This document shows positions 8,178 to 17,953 of a stretch of DNA of 54,772 bases, piece after piece. The number at the start of each line of letters is the position of its first letter. The first letter of the stretch is position 1. The stretch is taken from the NCBI GenBank assembly GCA_902545825.1, contig CACCHS010000004.1, positions 1-54,772 of the forward strand, given 5' to 3'. Under the pieces are notes generated by a model that saw only the letters and a list, made by a program, of their open reading frames with translations, had not been told where the DNA came from and made no database searches. The DNA is from an uncultured Pelagibacteraceae bacterium (GTDB taxonomy: Bacteria > Pseudomonadota > Alphaproteobacteria > Pelagibacterales > Pelagibacteraceae). Position numbers and translations under genes: made by a program.

Positions 8178-10213
8178 ATATTTTTTCTCTCTTTTACTAA
8201 GCTCTCAACAACACTCGGATCTGCTAATGTTGTTGTATCCCCAAGCTGTCCATGTTCATTTGCTGCAATTTTTCTTAAAATTCTTCTCATTATTTTTCCC
8301 GATCTCGTTTTAGGTAAACCAGGTGAAAAATGAATTAAATCTGGGGTAGCGATTGGACCAATTTGCTTTCTCACCCAAAGTTTTAAATCTCTCTCTAAAT
8401 CACCACTAGGGCTTTCACCTACATTAAGAGTTACATAGCAGTAAAGACCATTACCTTTTATGTCATGTGGATACCCCACAACTGCAGCCTCAGCTACTTT
8501 TGGATGAGCAACAAAAGCGCTTTCTATTTCAGCAGTTCCTAGATTATGGCCTGATACAATTATTACATCATCAACTCTACCAGTAATCCAATAATATCCG
8601 TCTTTATCTCTTCTACAACCATCCCCCGTAAAATATTTTCCATCAAATTGCGAAAAGTATGTTTCTATAAATCTATTGTGATCTCCATAAACTGTTCTCA
8701 TTTGTCCAGGCCATGATTGAGAAATACACAGTCTTCCTTTTGCTTCTCCTTTTAAAACTTTTCCATCTTGATCTACAATAGCAGGTTTTATTCCATAAAA
8801 TGGCTTAGTTGCAGAACCAGGCTTTAAGTCAATTGCGCCAGTTTGAGGACTTATTAGAATTCCTCCAGTTTCAGTTTGCCACCAAGTATCCACAATAGGA
8901 CATCTCGAGTCCCCAACAGCTTTAAAGTACCATTGCCAGGCTTCTGGATTTATTGGTTCTCCTACAGTTCCTAATAATTTAAGAGTTTTCCTTGAAGTTT
9001 TTTTAACCGGTCCTTCACCCTCTCTCATTAAAGCTCTTATAGCCGTTGGTGCAGTATAGAAAATGTTTACTTTGTACCTATCAACTATCTGCCACCACCT
9101 CGATGTGTCTGGATAAGTAGGAATTCCTTCAAACATAATTGTTGTTGCACCATTTGCAAGTGGACCATAAATTATGTAGCTATGACCTGTTATCCAGCCA
9201 ATATCTGCAGTACACCAATAAACATCTTTAGGCTTATAATTAAATATGTATTGATGTGTCATAGATGCATAAACCATATAGCCGCCAGTTGTATGTAACA
9301 CTCCTTTTGGCTTACCAGTAGACCCCGACGTATATAAAATGAAAAGAGGATCCTCAGCGTTCATTTCCTCTGGTTCGCATATCGAGGATGCTTTTTTAGT
9401 AATCTCATGGAACCAAACATCCCGGCTTTCATCCCAATTAACTCTGTTTCCTGTTCGCTTAACAACTATACATTTTTTAACATTTGGGCAGTTAAGTAGA
9501 GCTTCGTCAGTTATTGATTTCAAAGGGATTATTTTTCCACCTCTAAGTCCTTCATCTGCAGTTATAACGTAATCTGATTTACAGTCGTTGATTCTGCCGG
9601 ATATGCTATCTGGCGAGAAACCACCAAAAATAATAGAATGTATTGCACCAATTCTAGCGCAGGCTAACATAGTGTAAGCAAGCTCGGGTATCATTGTTAA
9701 ATAAATTGTTACTCTATCACCCTTCTTGATACCTAAATCCTTAAGTGCATTTGCAGTTTTAGAAACTTCATTGTGTAGTTGTTTGTAGGATATCTTTTTT
9801 TGTACCTTTGGATCGTCGCCTACCCAAATGATTGCTGTTTTATCTTTATTTTTTTTTAAATGTCTATCAATACAGTTTGCTGATGCATTAAGTGTTCCAT
9901 CATAAAACCATTTAATATGAACATCTGATTTGCTATATTTTACATCTTTGATTTTAGTATATGGCTTTATCCAAGTAATTCTTTTACCCTCTTTCTTCCA
10001 AAACTCATCATTTTGTTTAATAGAGTAACTATATTTTTTTTCGTACTGTTTTTTGTTTACTAAAGCTTTTTTAACCCAATCAGATTTTGTTTTTAAAACT
10101 GTTTCTTGATTTGTATTTGAAATTTTTTTAAAAATTTTTTTTCTTTTCTTAGTTAATCTTTTTCTCTTTTTAGAAGATTTTTTTTTAGTTTTTTTTTTTG
10201 GTCTTTTAGCCAT
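8174..10213 (-). CDS. acs: Acetyl-CoA synthetase with a basic N-terminal extension
   Basis: A 679-residue AMP-forming ligase that makes acetyl-CoA from acetate, ATP and CoA. Core motifs are intact: [11 protein letters not shown], the P-loop-like [64 protein letters not shown], and TRSGKIMRR with the catalytic, acetylatable Lys at residue 640 (Lys609 in enterobacterial Acs). The shift implies about 31 extra N-terminal residues; the first 32 include more than 20 Lys/Arg (for example [10 protein letters not shown]). No Shine-Dalgarno lies before the ATG. No later in-frame ATG precedes the core domain, so a non-ATG start is the only way to remove the tail. The nearby symporter operon completes an acetate uptake and activation set. 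Confidence 0.96.
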   Translation of the reverse strand: MAKRPKKKTKKKSSKKRKRLTKKRKKIFKKISNTNQETVLKTKSDWVKKALVNKKQYEKKYSYSIKQNDEFWKKEGKRITWIKPYTKIKDVKYSKSDVHIKWFYDGTLNASANCIDRHLKKNKDKTAIIWVGDDPKVQKKISYKQLHNEVSKTANALKDLGIKKGDRVTIYLTMIPELAYTMLACARIGAIHSIIFGGFSPDSISGRINDCKSDYVITADEGLRGGKIIPLKSITDEALLNCPNVKKCIVVKRTGNRVNWDESRDVWFHEITKKASSICEPEEMNAEDPLFILYTSGSTGKPKGVLHTTGGYMVYASMTHQYIFNYKPKDVYWCTADIGWITGHSYIIYGPLANGATTIMFEGIPTYPDTSRWWQIVDRYKVNIFYTAPTAIRALMREGEGPVKKTSRKTLKLLGTVGEPINPEAWQWYFKAVGDSRCPIVDTWWQTETGGILISPQTGAIDLKPGSATKPFYGIKPAIVDQDGKVLKGEAKGRLCISQSWPGQMRTVYGDHNRFIETYFSQFDGKYFTGDGCRRDKDGYYWITGRVDDVIIVSGHNLGTAEIESAFVAHPKVAEAAVVGYPHDIKGNGLYCYVTLNVGESPSGDLERDLKLWVRKQIGPIATPDLIHFSPGLPKTRSGKIMRRILRKIAANEHGQLGDTTTLADPSVVESLVKERKNI

Positions 10214-10218
10214 TTTTT

Positions 10219-10644
10219 TTATTTTTTAATTTCTATCTTACTCATCTTATTAATAATTTTCCAGCTTTTAGTATCAATTGGCATTACAGATAATCTACTC
10301 TGTTTGATTATCGCCAAATTCTGAAGATTTTTATTTTCTTTTATCTTTTCAAGACTAACTGGATTTTTAAGATTACTTTTAAAGCTCACTTTGATCGCTA
10401 CAAATTTTTTAGATTTATCAGTTGGATCAATAAATGATTCTTTTACAACTTCAACAATTCCCACAATCTCTTTCCCTATGTTCGAATGGTAAAAAAAACA
10501 AAGATCTCCAACTTTCATACTTTTTAGATTTTTTGCTGCTTGATAGTTTCTAACACCATCCCAAATAGAAATACCATTTTTAGCTTTTTTTTGATTTTCT
10601 ATAGACCAAACATCAGGTTCAGATTTAAGCAACCAATATTTCAT
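10219..10644 (-). CDS. EVE domain protein
   Basis: A 141-residue protein made of a single EVE domain (PUA-like fold; thymocyte nuclear protein 1 type). Diagnostic features are [13 protein letters not shown] at residues 3-15, [40 protein letters not shown] and a late [15 protein letters not shown] domains bind modified bases in nucleic acids, and bacterial stand-alone forms are suspected to act in RNA modification or translation. It ends 5 bp before acs on the same strand. In many alphaproteobacteria an EVE gene lies close to tsaD; here two TPR genes come between them. Confidence 0.92.
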   Translation of the reverse strand: MKYWLLKSEPDVWSIENQKKAKNGISIWDGVRNYQAAKNLKSMKVGDLCFFYHSNIGKEIVGIVEVVKESFIDPTDKSKKFVAIKVSFKSNLKNPVSLEKIKENKNLQNLAIIKQSRLSVMPIDTKSWKIINKMSKIEIKK

Positions 10645-10695
10645 ATAATTTTACTTAAGATTTATTATAATAATGAAAATTTATAACATATTTAA

Positions 10696-12576
10696 ATGGA
10701 TACAAAAATTGCAAATATAATAAGTTTATTGAGAAACAGAAATTTTAGCGAAGCAAAATCTAAATGCTTAGAAATTGAAAATTCATATATTAACAATCCA
10801 GAATTTCAAAATATATTTGCAGTAATTTTATTTGAACTAAAAGATTATAGTCAATCAATTGAAAAATGGAAAAAAGCCATAGACCTTAATTCAAATTATT
10901 TCCAAGCTTATGACAATTTAGCAAACGCTTTTTTAAATTTAAAAAAATATACTGAAGCTTTGGAATATTTTCACAAAGCAATAAAAATTAATCCAAACGC
11001 TTTTCACGTTTACAACAATATTGGAAACACATTAACAAAACTAAACAAATTTAAAGAGTCTTTAGACTTTTACGATAAAGCAATAAAAATTAAACCAGAT
11101 AATATATATGGTCATATTTTTAAGGGTCATATCTTAACAGAACTTGGAAAATTAAGTGAGTCTTTAGAGTGTTATAATTCTGCTTACATTATAAATCCTG
11201 AGCATCCACTTTTATTAGGATATATAGTTCATACCAAAACCAAAATATGCGATTGGGACAATTATGGAGCAGATATTGATCTAATTAAAAATAGTTTAGA
11301 AGATGGCAAAAAAGCTACATATCCATTTACAATTTTAACAATATTAGACTCACCAGCTTTACAGAAAAAAACAGCTGAAATTTGGACTGAACAATTTGAA
11401 AAAATATATCAAAAAAGTCAAATTAAATTAAAAAATAAAAATAAAAATAAAATAAGAGTTGGATACTACTCTGCAGATTTTAGAAATCATGCAACTTCTC
11501 ATTTAATAGCTGAAATGTTTGAGTATCATGATAAATCTAAATTCGAAATTTATGGTTTTTATCTTGGAAGAAAAATTGATTACGAAGATCCGTGGCACGA
11601 AAGAGTTAAAAAAAGCTTTGATAAGTTTTTTGATGTCAGCTCTTTAACAGAGACTCAAATATCTGAAATTTCAATAGCAGAGGAGATAGATATAGCAATT
11701 GATCTTATGGCTCACTGCAACAATGGTATGGAAAATAGATTTGGTGCATTTGTTATAGGTTGCGCTCCGTTACAAGTTAATTTTTTAGGTTATCCTGGTA
11801 CAAGTGGCGCAAAGTCAATTGATTATATTATAGCTGATAAAAATTTGATTTCAGATGAAAATAAAAAATTTTATACTGAAAAAATAATATACTTACCTAA
11901 CTCATACCAACCAAATGTAAAAAAAACTAAAATATCTGATAAAAATTTAACAAAAGAAAAATTAGGATTACCAAATAAAAAATTTATCTTTTGTTGTTTT
12001 AACCAACACCAAAAAATAAATCCCTTTATTTACGATATTTGGATGAGAATACTTAAAAAAAATTCTGAGAGTATTCTTTGGCTTTTGGACGACAATTTTT
12101 ACTCAAATAAAAACCTGTTATTTGAGGCGGAAAAAAGGGGAGTAAGTAAAAGCAGGATTGTTTTTGCAAAAAGAGTTCCTCTCGAAGATCATTTAGAAAG
12201 AATTAAATTTGGAGACTTATTTTTAGATACATTCCCATATACGGCTCACACAACTTGCAGCGACGCGCTGAGAGTTGGTTTACCCGTTCTCACATTAAAA
12301 GGAAATTCATTTGTCAGTAGAGTTGCATCAAGTTTACTAAAAACTGTAAAACTAGAAGAATTAATCTCGAAAAATTTAGAGGAATATGAGTTTATCGCTA
12401 ATAAATTTGTTTCAGACTCTGATTACTTAAGAAAAATAAAAAATAAACTCAAAGAAAACTTATCAAAAACGCCTTTGTATGATTCTCAACTATTCACCAA
12501 AAACTTAGAGCTAGCTTATAAAAAAATTTTTCAAAATTATAAAAACAATCAAGCAATAAAAAATTTTGAAATATAA
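10696..12576 (+). CDS. TPR protein with GT41 (O-GlcNAc transferase/SPINDLY-like) glycosyltransferase domain
   Basis: A 626-residue cytosolic protein. Residues about 1-165 form four to five tetratricopeptide repeats (for example AYDNLANAFLNLKKYTEALE, YNNIGNTLTKLNKFKESLDF). Residues about 250-620 match family 41 glycosyltransferases: RVGYYSADFRNHATSHL with the catalytic-type His265, LGYPGTSGAKSIDYIIAD, FNQHQKINP with Lys440 (equivalent of OGT Lys842), DTFPYTAHTTCSDALRVGLP and SRVASSLL. The key residues known for OGT catalysis and UDP binding are therefore present. It likely transfers a sugar to Ser/Thr or other acceptors on proteins; the target is unknown. The gene is followed 24 nt later by a second TPR gene and the pair is extremely A-rich. 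Confidence 0.93.
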   Translation: MDTKIANIISLLRNRNFSEAKSKCLEIENSYINNPEFQNIFAVILFELKDYSQSIEKWKKAIDLNSNYFQAYDNLANAFLNLKKYTEALEYFHKAIKINPNAFHVYNNIGNTLTKLNKFKESLDFYDKAIKIKPDNIYGHIFKGHILTELGKLSESLECYNSAYIINPEHPLLLGYIVHTKTKICDWDNYGADIDLIKNSLEDGKKATYPFTILTILDSPALQKKTAEIWTEQFEKIYQKSQIKLKNKNKNKIRVGYYSADFRNHATSHLIAEMFEYHDKSKFEIYGFYLGRKIDYEDPWHERVKKSFDKFFDVSSLTETQISEISIAEEIDIAIDLMAHCNNGMENRFGAFVIGCAPLQVNFLGYPGTSGAKSIDYIIADKNLISDENKKFYTEKIIYLPNSYQPNVKKTKISDKNLTKEKLGLPNKKFIFCCFNQHQKINPFIYDIWMRILKKNSESILWLLDDNFYSNKNLLFEAEKRGVSKSRIVFAKRVPLEDHLERIKFGDLFLDTFPYTAHTTCSDALRVGLPVLTLKGNSFVSRVASSLLKTVKLEELISKNLEEYEFIANKFVSDSDYLRKIKNKLKENLSKTPLYDSQLFTKNLELAYKKIFQNYKNNQAIKNFEI

Positions 12577-12600
12577 TTATTGTATTATACAATTAGGTCT

Positions 12601-14103
12601 ATGAATAATGAATTGAGTAAAGCTCTAAATTTTTTTCAGAGGGGAAGGCTCGTTGAAGCTAAAAACTTAGTTAAAGAAATTGTAAAAAATGAAAAAAATA
12701 ACTCACAAGCGTTAAATTTATATGCATTTGTTTTTTACTACCAAAATAATTTTAATGCTGCACTAGAACAGTGGCAAAAAGCAATTAAAATTAATCCAAA
12801 TTATATTGAGGCTTATAATGGATGTGGAAATGCTTACAAAAATTTAAAAAAATTTGAAGAAGCAGTCCAAAGTTTCAAAAAAGCAATTCAAATTGAGCCA
12901 AGGTACTTCGAGGCCCAAATTAATCTAGGAAGTGTTTTAATAAAATTAGAAAGATTTGAAGATGCAATAAAAAATTTTGACAAAGTTACTGATGTTGAAA
13001 ATATAGCTGCTCAGGCTTTTCAAGGGAAAGCATATTCATTAATGAAATTGAAAAAATACGAAGAGGCAATTTATAATTTTAATCAATCTATTAAAATTAA
13101 CCCTAATGATGCTAATGTTTTTTATAATTTAGGGGCAACCTATGAAAATCTTAAAAAATGGCAAGAGGCTGCAGACTCTTTTTCACAAGCAATACAAATA
13201 AATCCAAATCACGAGGAAGCTTATAGAGATTTATTGCACCTACTTGAATTTTATCTTCCAAAACAAGAGAGTAAAAACTTTGTTATTAAAACAAATAATT
13301 TACTTAAAGATCAAAATATTGATATTGACTTTAATAATAAAATTTCAGATGAAATAATTGTCAATTATTACTCTAGAATATCCTCAATTTTAGACGAAAA
13401 CTTTCACAGCAAATTTACAAACAACAAGAGTCAAATATTTAGAGACGACGCTAAAGATTTAAATTGCGAGAGACACTTTCAGATTTTTAATACGTTTAAC
13501 GTAATCCCACAATTTTGTTTTGGATGTTATAAAATCCAAATAGATTTAAAAAATGTTTTAGATCTATTCAAACTATATCTTGTTTTTGATAAAATTAAGC
13601 TCGAAAAAAATAATTTAAGAAAATGTATGATTGAATTAAGATCAAAAGTAACTGGTAACTATAAGGGGCTTCTATATTGTGCGGGACTAAGTGAAGCTCA
13701 AAAGATAGAAAAATATTTAAATCCTATAATTAAAAAAACTATTGGAGAAGATTTATCAATTATAATCAAGAGAGGATGTACTGAATTTTCAGTAACATAT
13801 CCAAAATATAAAGAGATAGATGAGTCAATGACTTATAATAAAGAATGGTTGAAGAAAGAAAAAATCATTGATGATAAAATTCAGAAAAAAAATAAATATT
13901 CGAGTAAAATAATTCAAGAAACTCTAGAAGGATTAAGTATTAGTGATGCACTCATAATGAAAAATTGGTTATTTTTTGCAAAAAGTATAAATGATAAGAG
14001 CTATAAAAAATTTAATATTAACATACCTGATTCTGAATATTTAAAAATTAAGCTTCAAGATCAAATAGACCACCGTAAAAATGAATTTTCTAAGTTTAAT
14101 TAA
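12601..14103 (+). CDS. TPR protein with an uncharacterised Cys-rich C-terminal domain
   Basis: A 500-residue protein. I take the ATG at 12601 rather than a TTG 21 nt upstream because it starts MNNELSKALNFFQRGRLVEA, a clean first TPR. About six TPRs fill residues 1-215 (repeated NPNYIEAYNGCGNAYKNLKK-like units). The C-terminal half is not a family I can name. It holds six cysteines at about 289, 306, 309, 342, 360 and 393, in the contexts CERHFQIF, IPQFCFGCYKIQ, KCMIELR, GLLYCAGLSEA and KRGCTEFSVTYPKY. FCFGC is a CxxC that could bind metal or be redox active. It is co-oriented with the GT41 gene and may be a partner or substrate; this is inference. Confidence 0.85.
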   Translation: MNNELSKALNFFQRGRLVEAKNLVKEIVKNEKNNSQALNLYAFVFYYQNNFNAALEQWQKAIKINPNYIEAYNGCGNAYKNLKKFEEAVQSFKKAIQIEPRYFEAQINLGSVLIKLERFEDAIKNFDKVTDVENIAAQAFQGKAYSLMKLKKYEEAIYNFNQSIKINPNDANVFYNLGATYENLKKWQEAADSFSQAIQINPNHEEAYRDLLHLLEFYLPKQESKNFVIKTNNLLKDQNIDIDFNNKISDEIIVNYYSRISSILDENFHSKFTNNKSQIFRDDAKDLNCERHFQIFNTFNVIPQFCFGCYKIQIDLKNVLDLFKLYLVFDKIKLEKNNLRKCMIELRSKVTGNYKGLLYCAGLSEAQKIEKYLNPIIKKTIGEDLSIIIKRGCTEFSVTYPKYKEIDESMTYNKEWLKKEKIIDDKIQKKNKYSSKIIQETLEGLSISDALIMKNWLFFAKSINDKSYKKFNINIPDSEYLKIKLQDQIDHRKNEFSKFN

Positions 14104-14113
14104 AAAATAATAT

Positions 14114-15187
14114 TTAAAGTTTTACCCCAGAGCCTTTTAAAAAGGCAGCTTTATCATCTAATTGCCATCTTGGTTTTGCTGGATGATCTAGTTTGTTAAA
14201 TTTTTTTAATTTAAATTTTTCTAAACCAGCAATTGCTATCATTGCTGCATTATCACCACAAAATTCCAAAGGTGGAAATATTGGATTAAAACCTTCTTCA
14301 ACACTAGCATCTATTAAAGTTTTCCTTATATTTCTATTTGCTGCTACCCCACCTGCTATTACAAAATTATTGACTTTTGTTTTACTTAAGCTCCTAAATT
14401 CTTTAAAAGCATATTTAGTTTTTACATATAGTATTTCTTGTATGGTTTTTTGAAATGAAGCGGCTAAATCTTTTTTATCAAAATCTTTTTTAATAAATTT
14501 AGATATTTTAAGTATAGCAGTTTTCAAACCAGCAAAAGACATATTACATCCACCCTTTTTTAGTATTGGCTTTGGTAATTTAAATCTATTTGGATTACCT
14601 TTCTCAGCAAGTTTTTCTAAAAACGGACCACCTGGAAATTCAATTCCAATCATTTTTGCAGTTTTGTCAAATGCTTCCCCTAGAGCATCATCAATAGTAG
14701 TTCCTAACCTTTTATATTTACCAAATTTTTTAACACTTAAAAATTGAGTATGTCCTCCAGATATTAGAAGTAATAAATAAGGAAAATTTAAGTCAGTAAC
14801 CAATTTTGGACTTAAAGCATGACCTTCTAAATGATTTACAGCTATGAAAGGTTTATTTAAACTAAACGCCAAAGATTTTGCGAAATTTAAACCAACAGAT
14901 AAGCATACAATCAATCCTGGACCTGCAGTTACTGCTACACCATCTATATCTGATAGATGTTTACCACTTTCCTTAATAGCTTTACTTACAATTAAGTCTA
15001 TTTTTTCTATATGTGACCTTGCTGCTAATTCTGGAACCACTCCACCAAATTCTTTATGAACATCTATTTGGCTCGAGACTACATTTGATAATATATTGGG
15101 TATTGTACCTATATTTTCTTCAATTACAGCTGCTGCAGTTTCGTCACAACTGGTTTCAATACCAAGAATTAATGTTTTTTTTTTCAT
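14114..15187 (-). CDS. tsaD: tRNA N6-threonylcarbamoyladenosine transferase subunit TsaD
   Basis: A 357-residue protein that, with TsaB, TsaE and TsaC-made threonylcarbamoyl-AMP, forms t6A37 in ANN-decoding tRNAs. Motifs: LGIETSCDETAAA at residues 8-20, the metal-binding VNHLEGH (His119, His123), LLISGGHTQFL, GEAFDKTAKMIGIEFPGG, FAGLKTA and VIAGGVAANRNIR, then FCGDNAAMIA with the third metal ligand Asp. Length is normal. It is divergent from hemC, with only 54 bp between start codons, an arrangement common in alphaproteobacteria. Its 3' end converges on the TPR gene with a 10-bp gap. Confidence 0.97.
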   Translation of the reverse strand: MKKKTLILGIETSCDETAAAVIEENIGTIPNILSNVVSSQIDVHKEFGGVVPELAARSHIEKIDLIVSKAIKESGKHLSDIDGVAVTAGPGLIVCLSVGLNFAKSLAFSLNKPFIAVNHLEGHALSPKLVTDLNFPYLLLLISGGHTQFLSVKKFGKYKRLGTTIDDALGEAFDKTAKMIGIEFPGGPFLEKLAEKGNPNRFKLPKPILKKGGCNMSFAGLKTAILKISKFIKKDFDKKDLAASFQKTIQEILYVKTKYAFKEFRSLSKTKVNNFVIAGGVAANRNIRKTLIDASVEEGFNPIFPPLEFCGDNAAMIAIAGLEKFKLKKFNKLDHPAKPRWQLDDKAAFLKGSGVKL

Positions 15188-15241
15188 TTTTTTTTTAATG
15201 ATAATACAATTCAGTTATAAAATTTCAGTATAAAATATTAA

Positions 15242-16165
15242 ATGAGTAGAAAAAAAATTATTATTGGAACAAGGGGAAGTAAATTAGCACTGATATATGC
15301 GAACATTGTAAAAAAAAAACTATTTGAATTACAAAACAAATATAATTTTGAAGATGTATTAGTTCAGAAGATTAAAACAGATGGTGACAACATACAGGAT
15401 GTGAGACTGTCTGATATGGGAGGAAAAGGTTTATTTTCAAAAAAAATTGAGGAACAATTGATAGAGAGTAAAATTGATTTAGCAGTTCATGCCTTAAAAG
15501 ACATGCCATCTTTAGAAACCAAAGGGCTATTAACCGAATGTTATTTAAAACGTAATGATCCTAGAGAAGTTTTAATTACGAAAAATAATAAAATTTTAGA
15601 GGAACAAAAAAAAGGAGCAATAATTGGAACCTCTTCTTTAAGAAGGGAATTTCAAGTCAAAAGGAAAATTAATAATTTTAATTTTAAATTAATAAGAGGA
15701 AACGTTGATACTAGAATTAAAAAACTTAACAATGGTTTATATGATGGAATTATTTTATCATTTACTGGATTAAAATTTTTAGGTTTAGAGAAAAATGTTT
15801 CACAAATATTTTCTACCTCAGATATGATACCAAGTGTCGGACAGGGAGTAATAGCAGTTCAATGTCGCGAGGATGACTTAGAGATAAGAAATATTTTAGA
15901 AAATCTTAACCACGATGAAACTAAAAAATGTGTTAACACTGAGAGAAATATTTTAAAAATTTTAGAAGGCGACTGTAACACGGCTATAGGCGCATATGCA
16001 AAAGTAAAAGATGAAAAAATATATGTAGAAGCAGAGCTTTTTTCTTTAGATGGATCAAAAAGATTTTATGTAAAGTCCTCAAAAGAACTAAAATATGCAG
16101 ATGAACTTGGAAAAGAAGTTGGAATAATATTGAAAAAAAAATCAAAAGATTCACATAAAAAATAA
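15242..16165 (+). CDS. hemC: Porphobilinogen deaminase (hydroxymethylbilane synthase)
   Basis: A 307-residue cytosolic enzyme that polymerises four porphobilinogens into hydroxymethylbilane for haem synthesis. Motifs: GTRGSKLAL at residues 8-16, AVHALKDMPS, IGTSSLRREFQVKR, RGNVDTRIKKL, PSVGQGVIAVQCRE, and GDCNTAIGAYA with the dipyrromethane-attaching Cys at residue 245. It is followed 1 nt later by hemD, so the two successive steps are in one operon. A TATAAA box lies 7 nt before the ATG and another (15216-15221) lies 20 nt before it; either could be the -10. Confidence 0.97.
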   Translation: MSRKKIIIGTRGSKLALIYANIVKKKLFELQNKYNFEDVLVQKIKTDGDNIQDVRLSDMGGKGLFSKKIEEQLIESKIDLAVHALKDMPSLETKGLLTECYLKRNDPREVLITKNNKILEEQKKGAIIGTSSLRREFQVKRKINNFNFKLIRGNVDTRIKKLNNGLYDGIILSFTGLKFLGLEKNVSQIFSTSDMIPSVGQGVIAVQCREDDLEIRNILENLNHDETKKCVNTERNILKILEGDCNTAIGAYAKVKDEKIYVEAELFSLDGSKRFYVKSSKELKYADELGKEVGIILKKKSKDSHKK

Positions 16166-16166
16166 T

Positions 16167-16865
16167 ATGCATATTTTATTCACCCGACCAATAGATGACT
16201 CTAAAGATTTAATTTTAAAATTTAAATCCTTAGGCCATATTGTCTCCAGTATTCCAGTTATATCAATAAAGAAAAAAGAATATTCAAAAATAGATTTTTC
16301 ATCCTTTAAAGGGATAATATTTACAAGTTCAAATGCTATTAAGTTTTTAGATACAAAACTTTTGGATAAAAATATAAAATGTTTTTGCGTTGGAAATGCC
16401 ACTGAACTTTTGGCTAAAGAAAAGGGTTTTCAAAATATATTTTCAGCTGAAGGTAATGTAAATAATTTAAAAGAAATAATTCTTCAAAACTTTAAAAGTT
16501 CGGAAGGTAAGCTACTTTATATAAGTGGTGAAACAATAACTTTTGAATTAGATAAATTTTTGATTTCAGAAGGATTGAAGGTGGAAAGAATAATTAATTA
16601 TTCTTCTGATCCAATTGAAAAATTTAATGAAATTTTAATATATGATTTAAAAAATAACGTTCCGGATATTGTTTATATATACTCACAAAATAGCGCAATT
16701 AGCTTTAAGAACTTAATTAAAAACTACAACTTGCAAAATCATTGGATGAACACTAATTTGATGTGTATTAGTGAAAAAACTTCTTCAGTTTTGAACGATA
16801 TAAAATGGAAAAAAATATTTTTATTCAATCCAGGTGAAGAGGAGTATTTATTATATAAAATTTAA
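16167..16865 (+). CDS. hemD: Uroporphyrinogen-III synthase
   Basis: A 232-residue protein of the HemD fold, which cyclises hydroxymethylbilane to uroporphyrinogen III. HemD sequences diverge strongly; the call rests on ILFTRPIDDSKDL at the start, IIFTSSNAIKFL, CFCVGNATELLAKEKGF, ILQNFKSSEGKLLYISGE and a late VYIYSQNSAISF, plus its place directly after hemC (1-nt gap) and normal length. Haem made here feeds the cytochrome c maturation genes at 30-34 kb. Confidence 0.9.
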   Translation: MHILFTRPIDDSKDLILKFKSLGHIVSSIPVISIKKKEYSKIDFSSFKGIIFTSSNAIKFLDTKLLDKNIKCFCVGNATELLAKEKGFQNIFSAEGNVNNLKEIILQNFKSSEGKLLYISGETITFELDKFLISEGLKVERIINYSSDPIEKFNEILIYDLKNNVPDIVYIYSQNSAISFKNLIKNYNLQNHWMNTNLMCISEKTSSVLNDIKWKKIFLFNPGEEEYLLYKI

Positions 16866-16867
16866 TT

Positions 16868-17953
16868 ATGGAACTATTTAAAAATTTTAAAGAATTATTT
16901 TTATCGGTTTGGGATAAGGGAATTTTGGGAATAGATATTTTCGAAATTTTAATTGGACTAGGTATTTTCATAATATTCTTAATTTTTAGAGGCCTAATAA
17001 GTAAATTAATTATTAAAAAATTAGAAGTAATATCAAAAAGAACCACAAATAAACTTGATGATACATTTGTAAATTCAATGGTTGGTCCTGCAAGATTTTT
17101 ACCAATAGTTTTAGGTTTTTTTATAGCTAGCTATTATATGTCTTTTGATGAAGATAGCAGAGCTTTTGTGGATAATATAAACAGAACTCTTATCACGATT
17201 TTAATATTTTGGATTATACATCAAATTATTGAACCGATTTCTTATATATTAAGCGGTTTAGGAAAAATACTTACCCGTGAGTTAATTGGATGGATAATAA
17301 AATCTTTAAAAATTTTAATATTTATTTTGGGTGCCGCAGCAGTTCTTGAGCTATGGGGCATAAAAATTGGGCCAATTATTGCTGGATTAGGATTATTTGG
17401 AGTAGCTGTTGCACTAGGTGCACAAGACTTGTTTAAAAATTTAATATCAGGAATTTTAGTTTTAGTAGAAAAAAGATTTAAAATGGGTGATTGGATTTTA
17501 GTAGAGGGAATTATAGAAGGTATAGTTGAAAGAATTGGTTTCAGATCTACAACAATAAGAAAATTTGATAAATCATTGGCAATAATTCCAAATTTTCAAT
17601 TTGCTGAGAATGCAGTTATTAATGTTAGCCAAACAACAAACTGGATTATAAGTTGGGTTATCACATTGCAGTATGATACTACAGTTGATCAGCTAAAAAT
17701 TATAAGAGATAAAATAGAGGAATACATAAAGTCACACGAAGATTTTAATTCAAAAATTGGATATGCAGTTCGAGTAGACAAGTTTTCAGATAGTTCAATA
17801 GATATGTATGTAAGGTGCTTTACTAATTCAAATAGTTGGGAGAACTGGCTAGAGGTTAAAGAAAGACTTGCAATTGAAATAAAACAAATTGTTGAAAAAA
17901 ATGGTGCTTCTTTTGCATTTCCGAGCCAATCTATTTATGTTGAAAAAAAATGA
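16868..17953 (+). CDS. Small-conductance mechanosensitive channel (MscS family)
   Basis: A 361-residue membrane protein. Hydrophobic helices lie near residues 15-40, 70-90 and 100-120, followed by the pore-type helix IIAGLGLFGVAVALGAQDLF and then the beta domain ISGILVLVEKRFKMGDWILV, with VERIGFRSTTIRKFDKSLAIIPN. This is the classic MscS core: TM3 with Gly/Ala packing and the cytoplasmic cage. It likely releases solutes on hypo-osmotic shock. The gene is 2 nt after hemD and overlaps the following yggT by 4 bp, so it is probably co-transcribed with both. Confidence 0.93.
   Translation: MELFKNFKELFLSVWDKGILGIDIFEILIGLGIFIIFLIFRGLISKLIIKKLEVISKRTTNKLDDTFVNSMVGPARFLPIVLGFFIASYYMSFDEDSRAFVDNINRTLITILIFWIIHQIIEPISYILSGLGKILTRELIGWIIKSLKILIFILGAAAVLELWGIKIGPIIAGLGLFGVAVALGAQDLFKNLISGILVLVEKRFKMGDWILVEGIIEGIVERIGFRSTTIRKFDKSLAIIPNFQFAENAVINVSQTTNWIISWVITLQYDTTVDQLKIIRDKIEEYIKSHEDFNSKIGYAVRVDKFSDSSIDMYVRCFTNSNSWENWLEVKERLAIEIKQIVEKNGASFAFPSQSIYVEKK

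Noticed and set aside
12580..12600. TTG start for the second TPR gene
   Set aside because: The ATG at 12601 begins exactly at the first TPR and the extra seven residues match nothing.
10696..14103. TPR gene pair as a mobile element
   Set aside because: No flanking repeats or mobility genes are present; a strain-variable gene replacement is the more modest reading.
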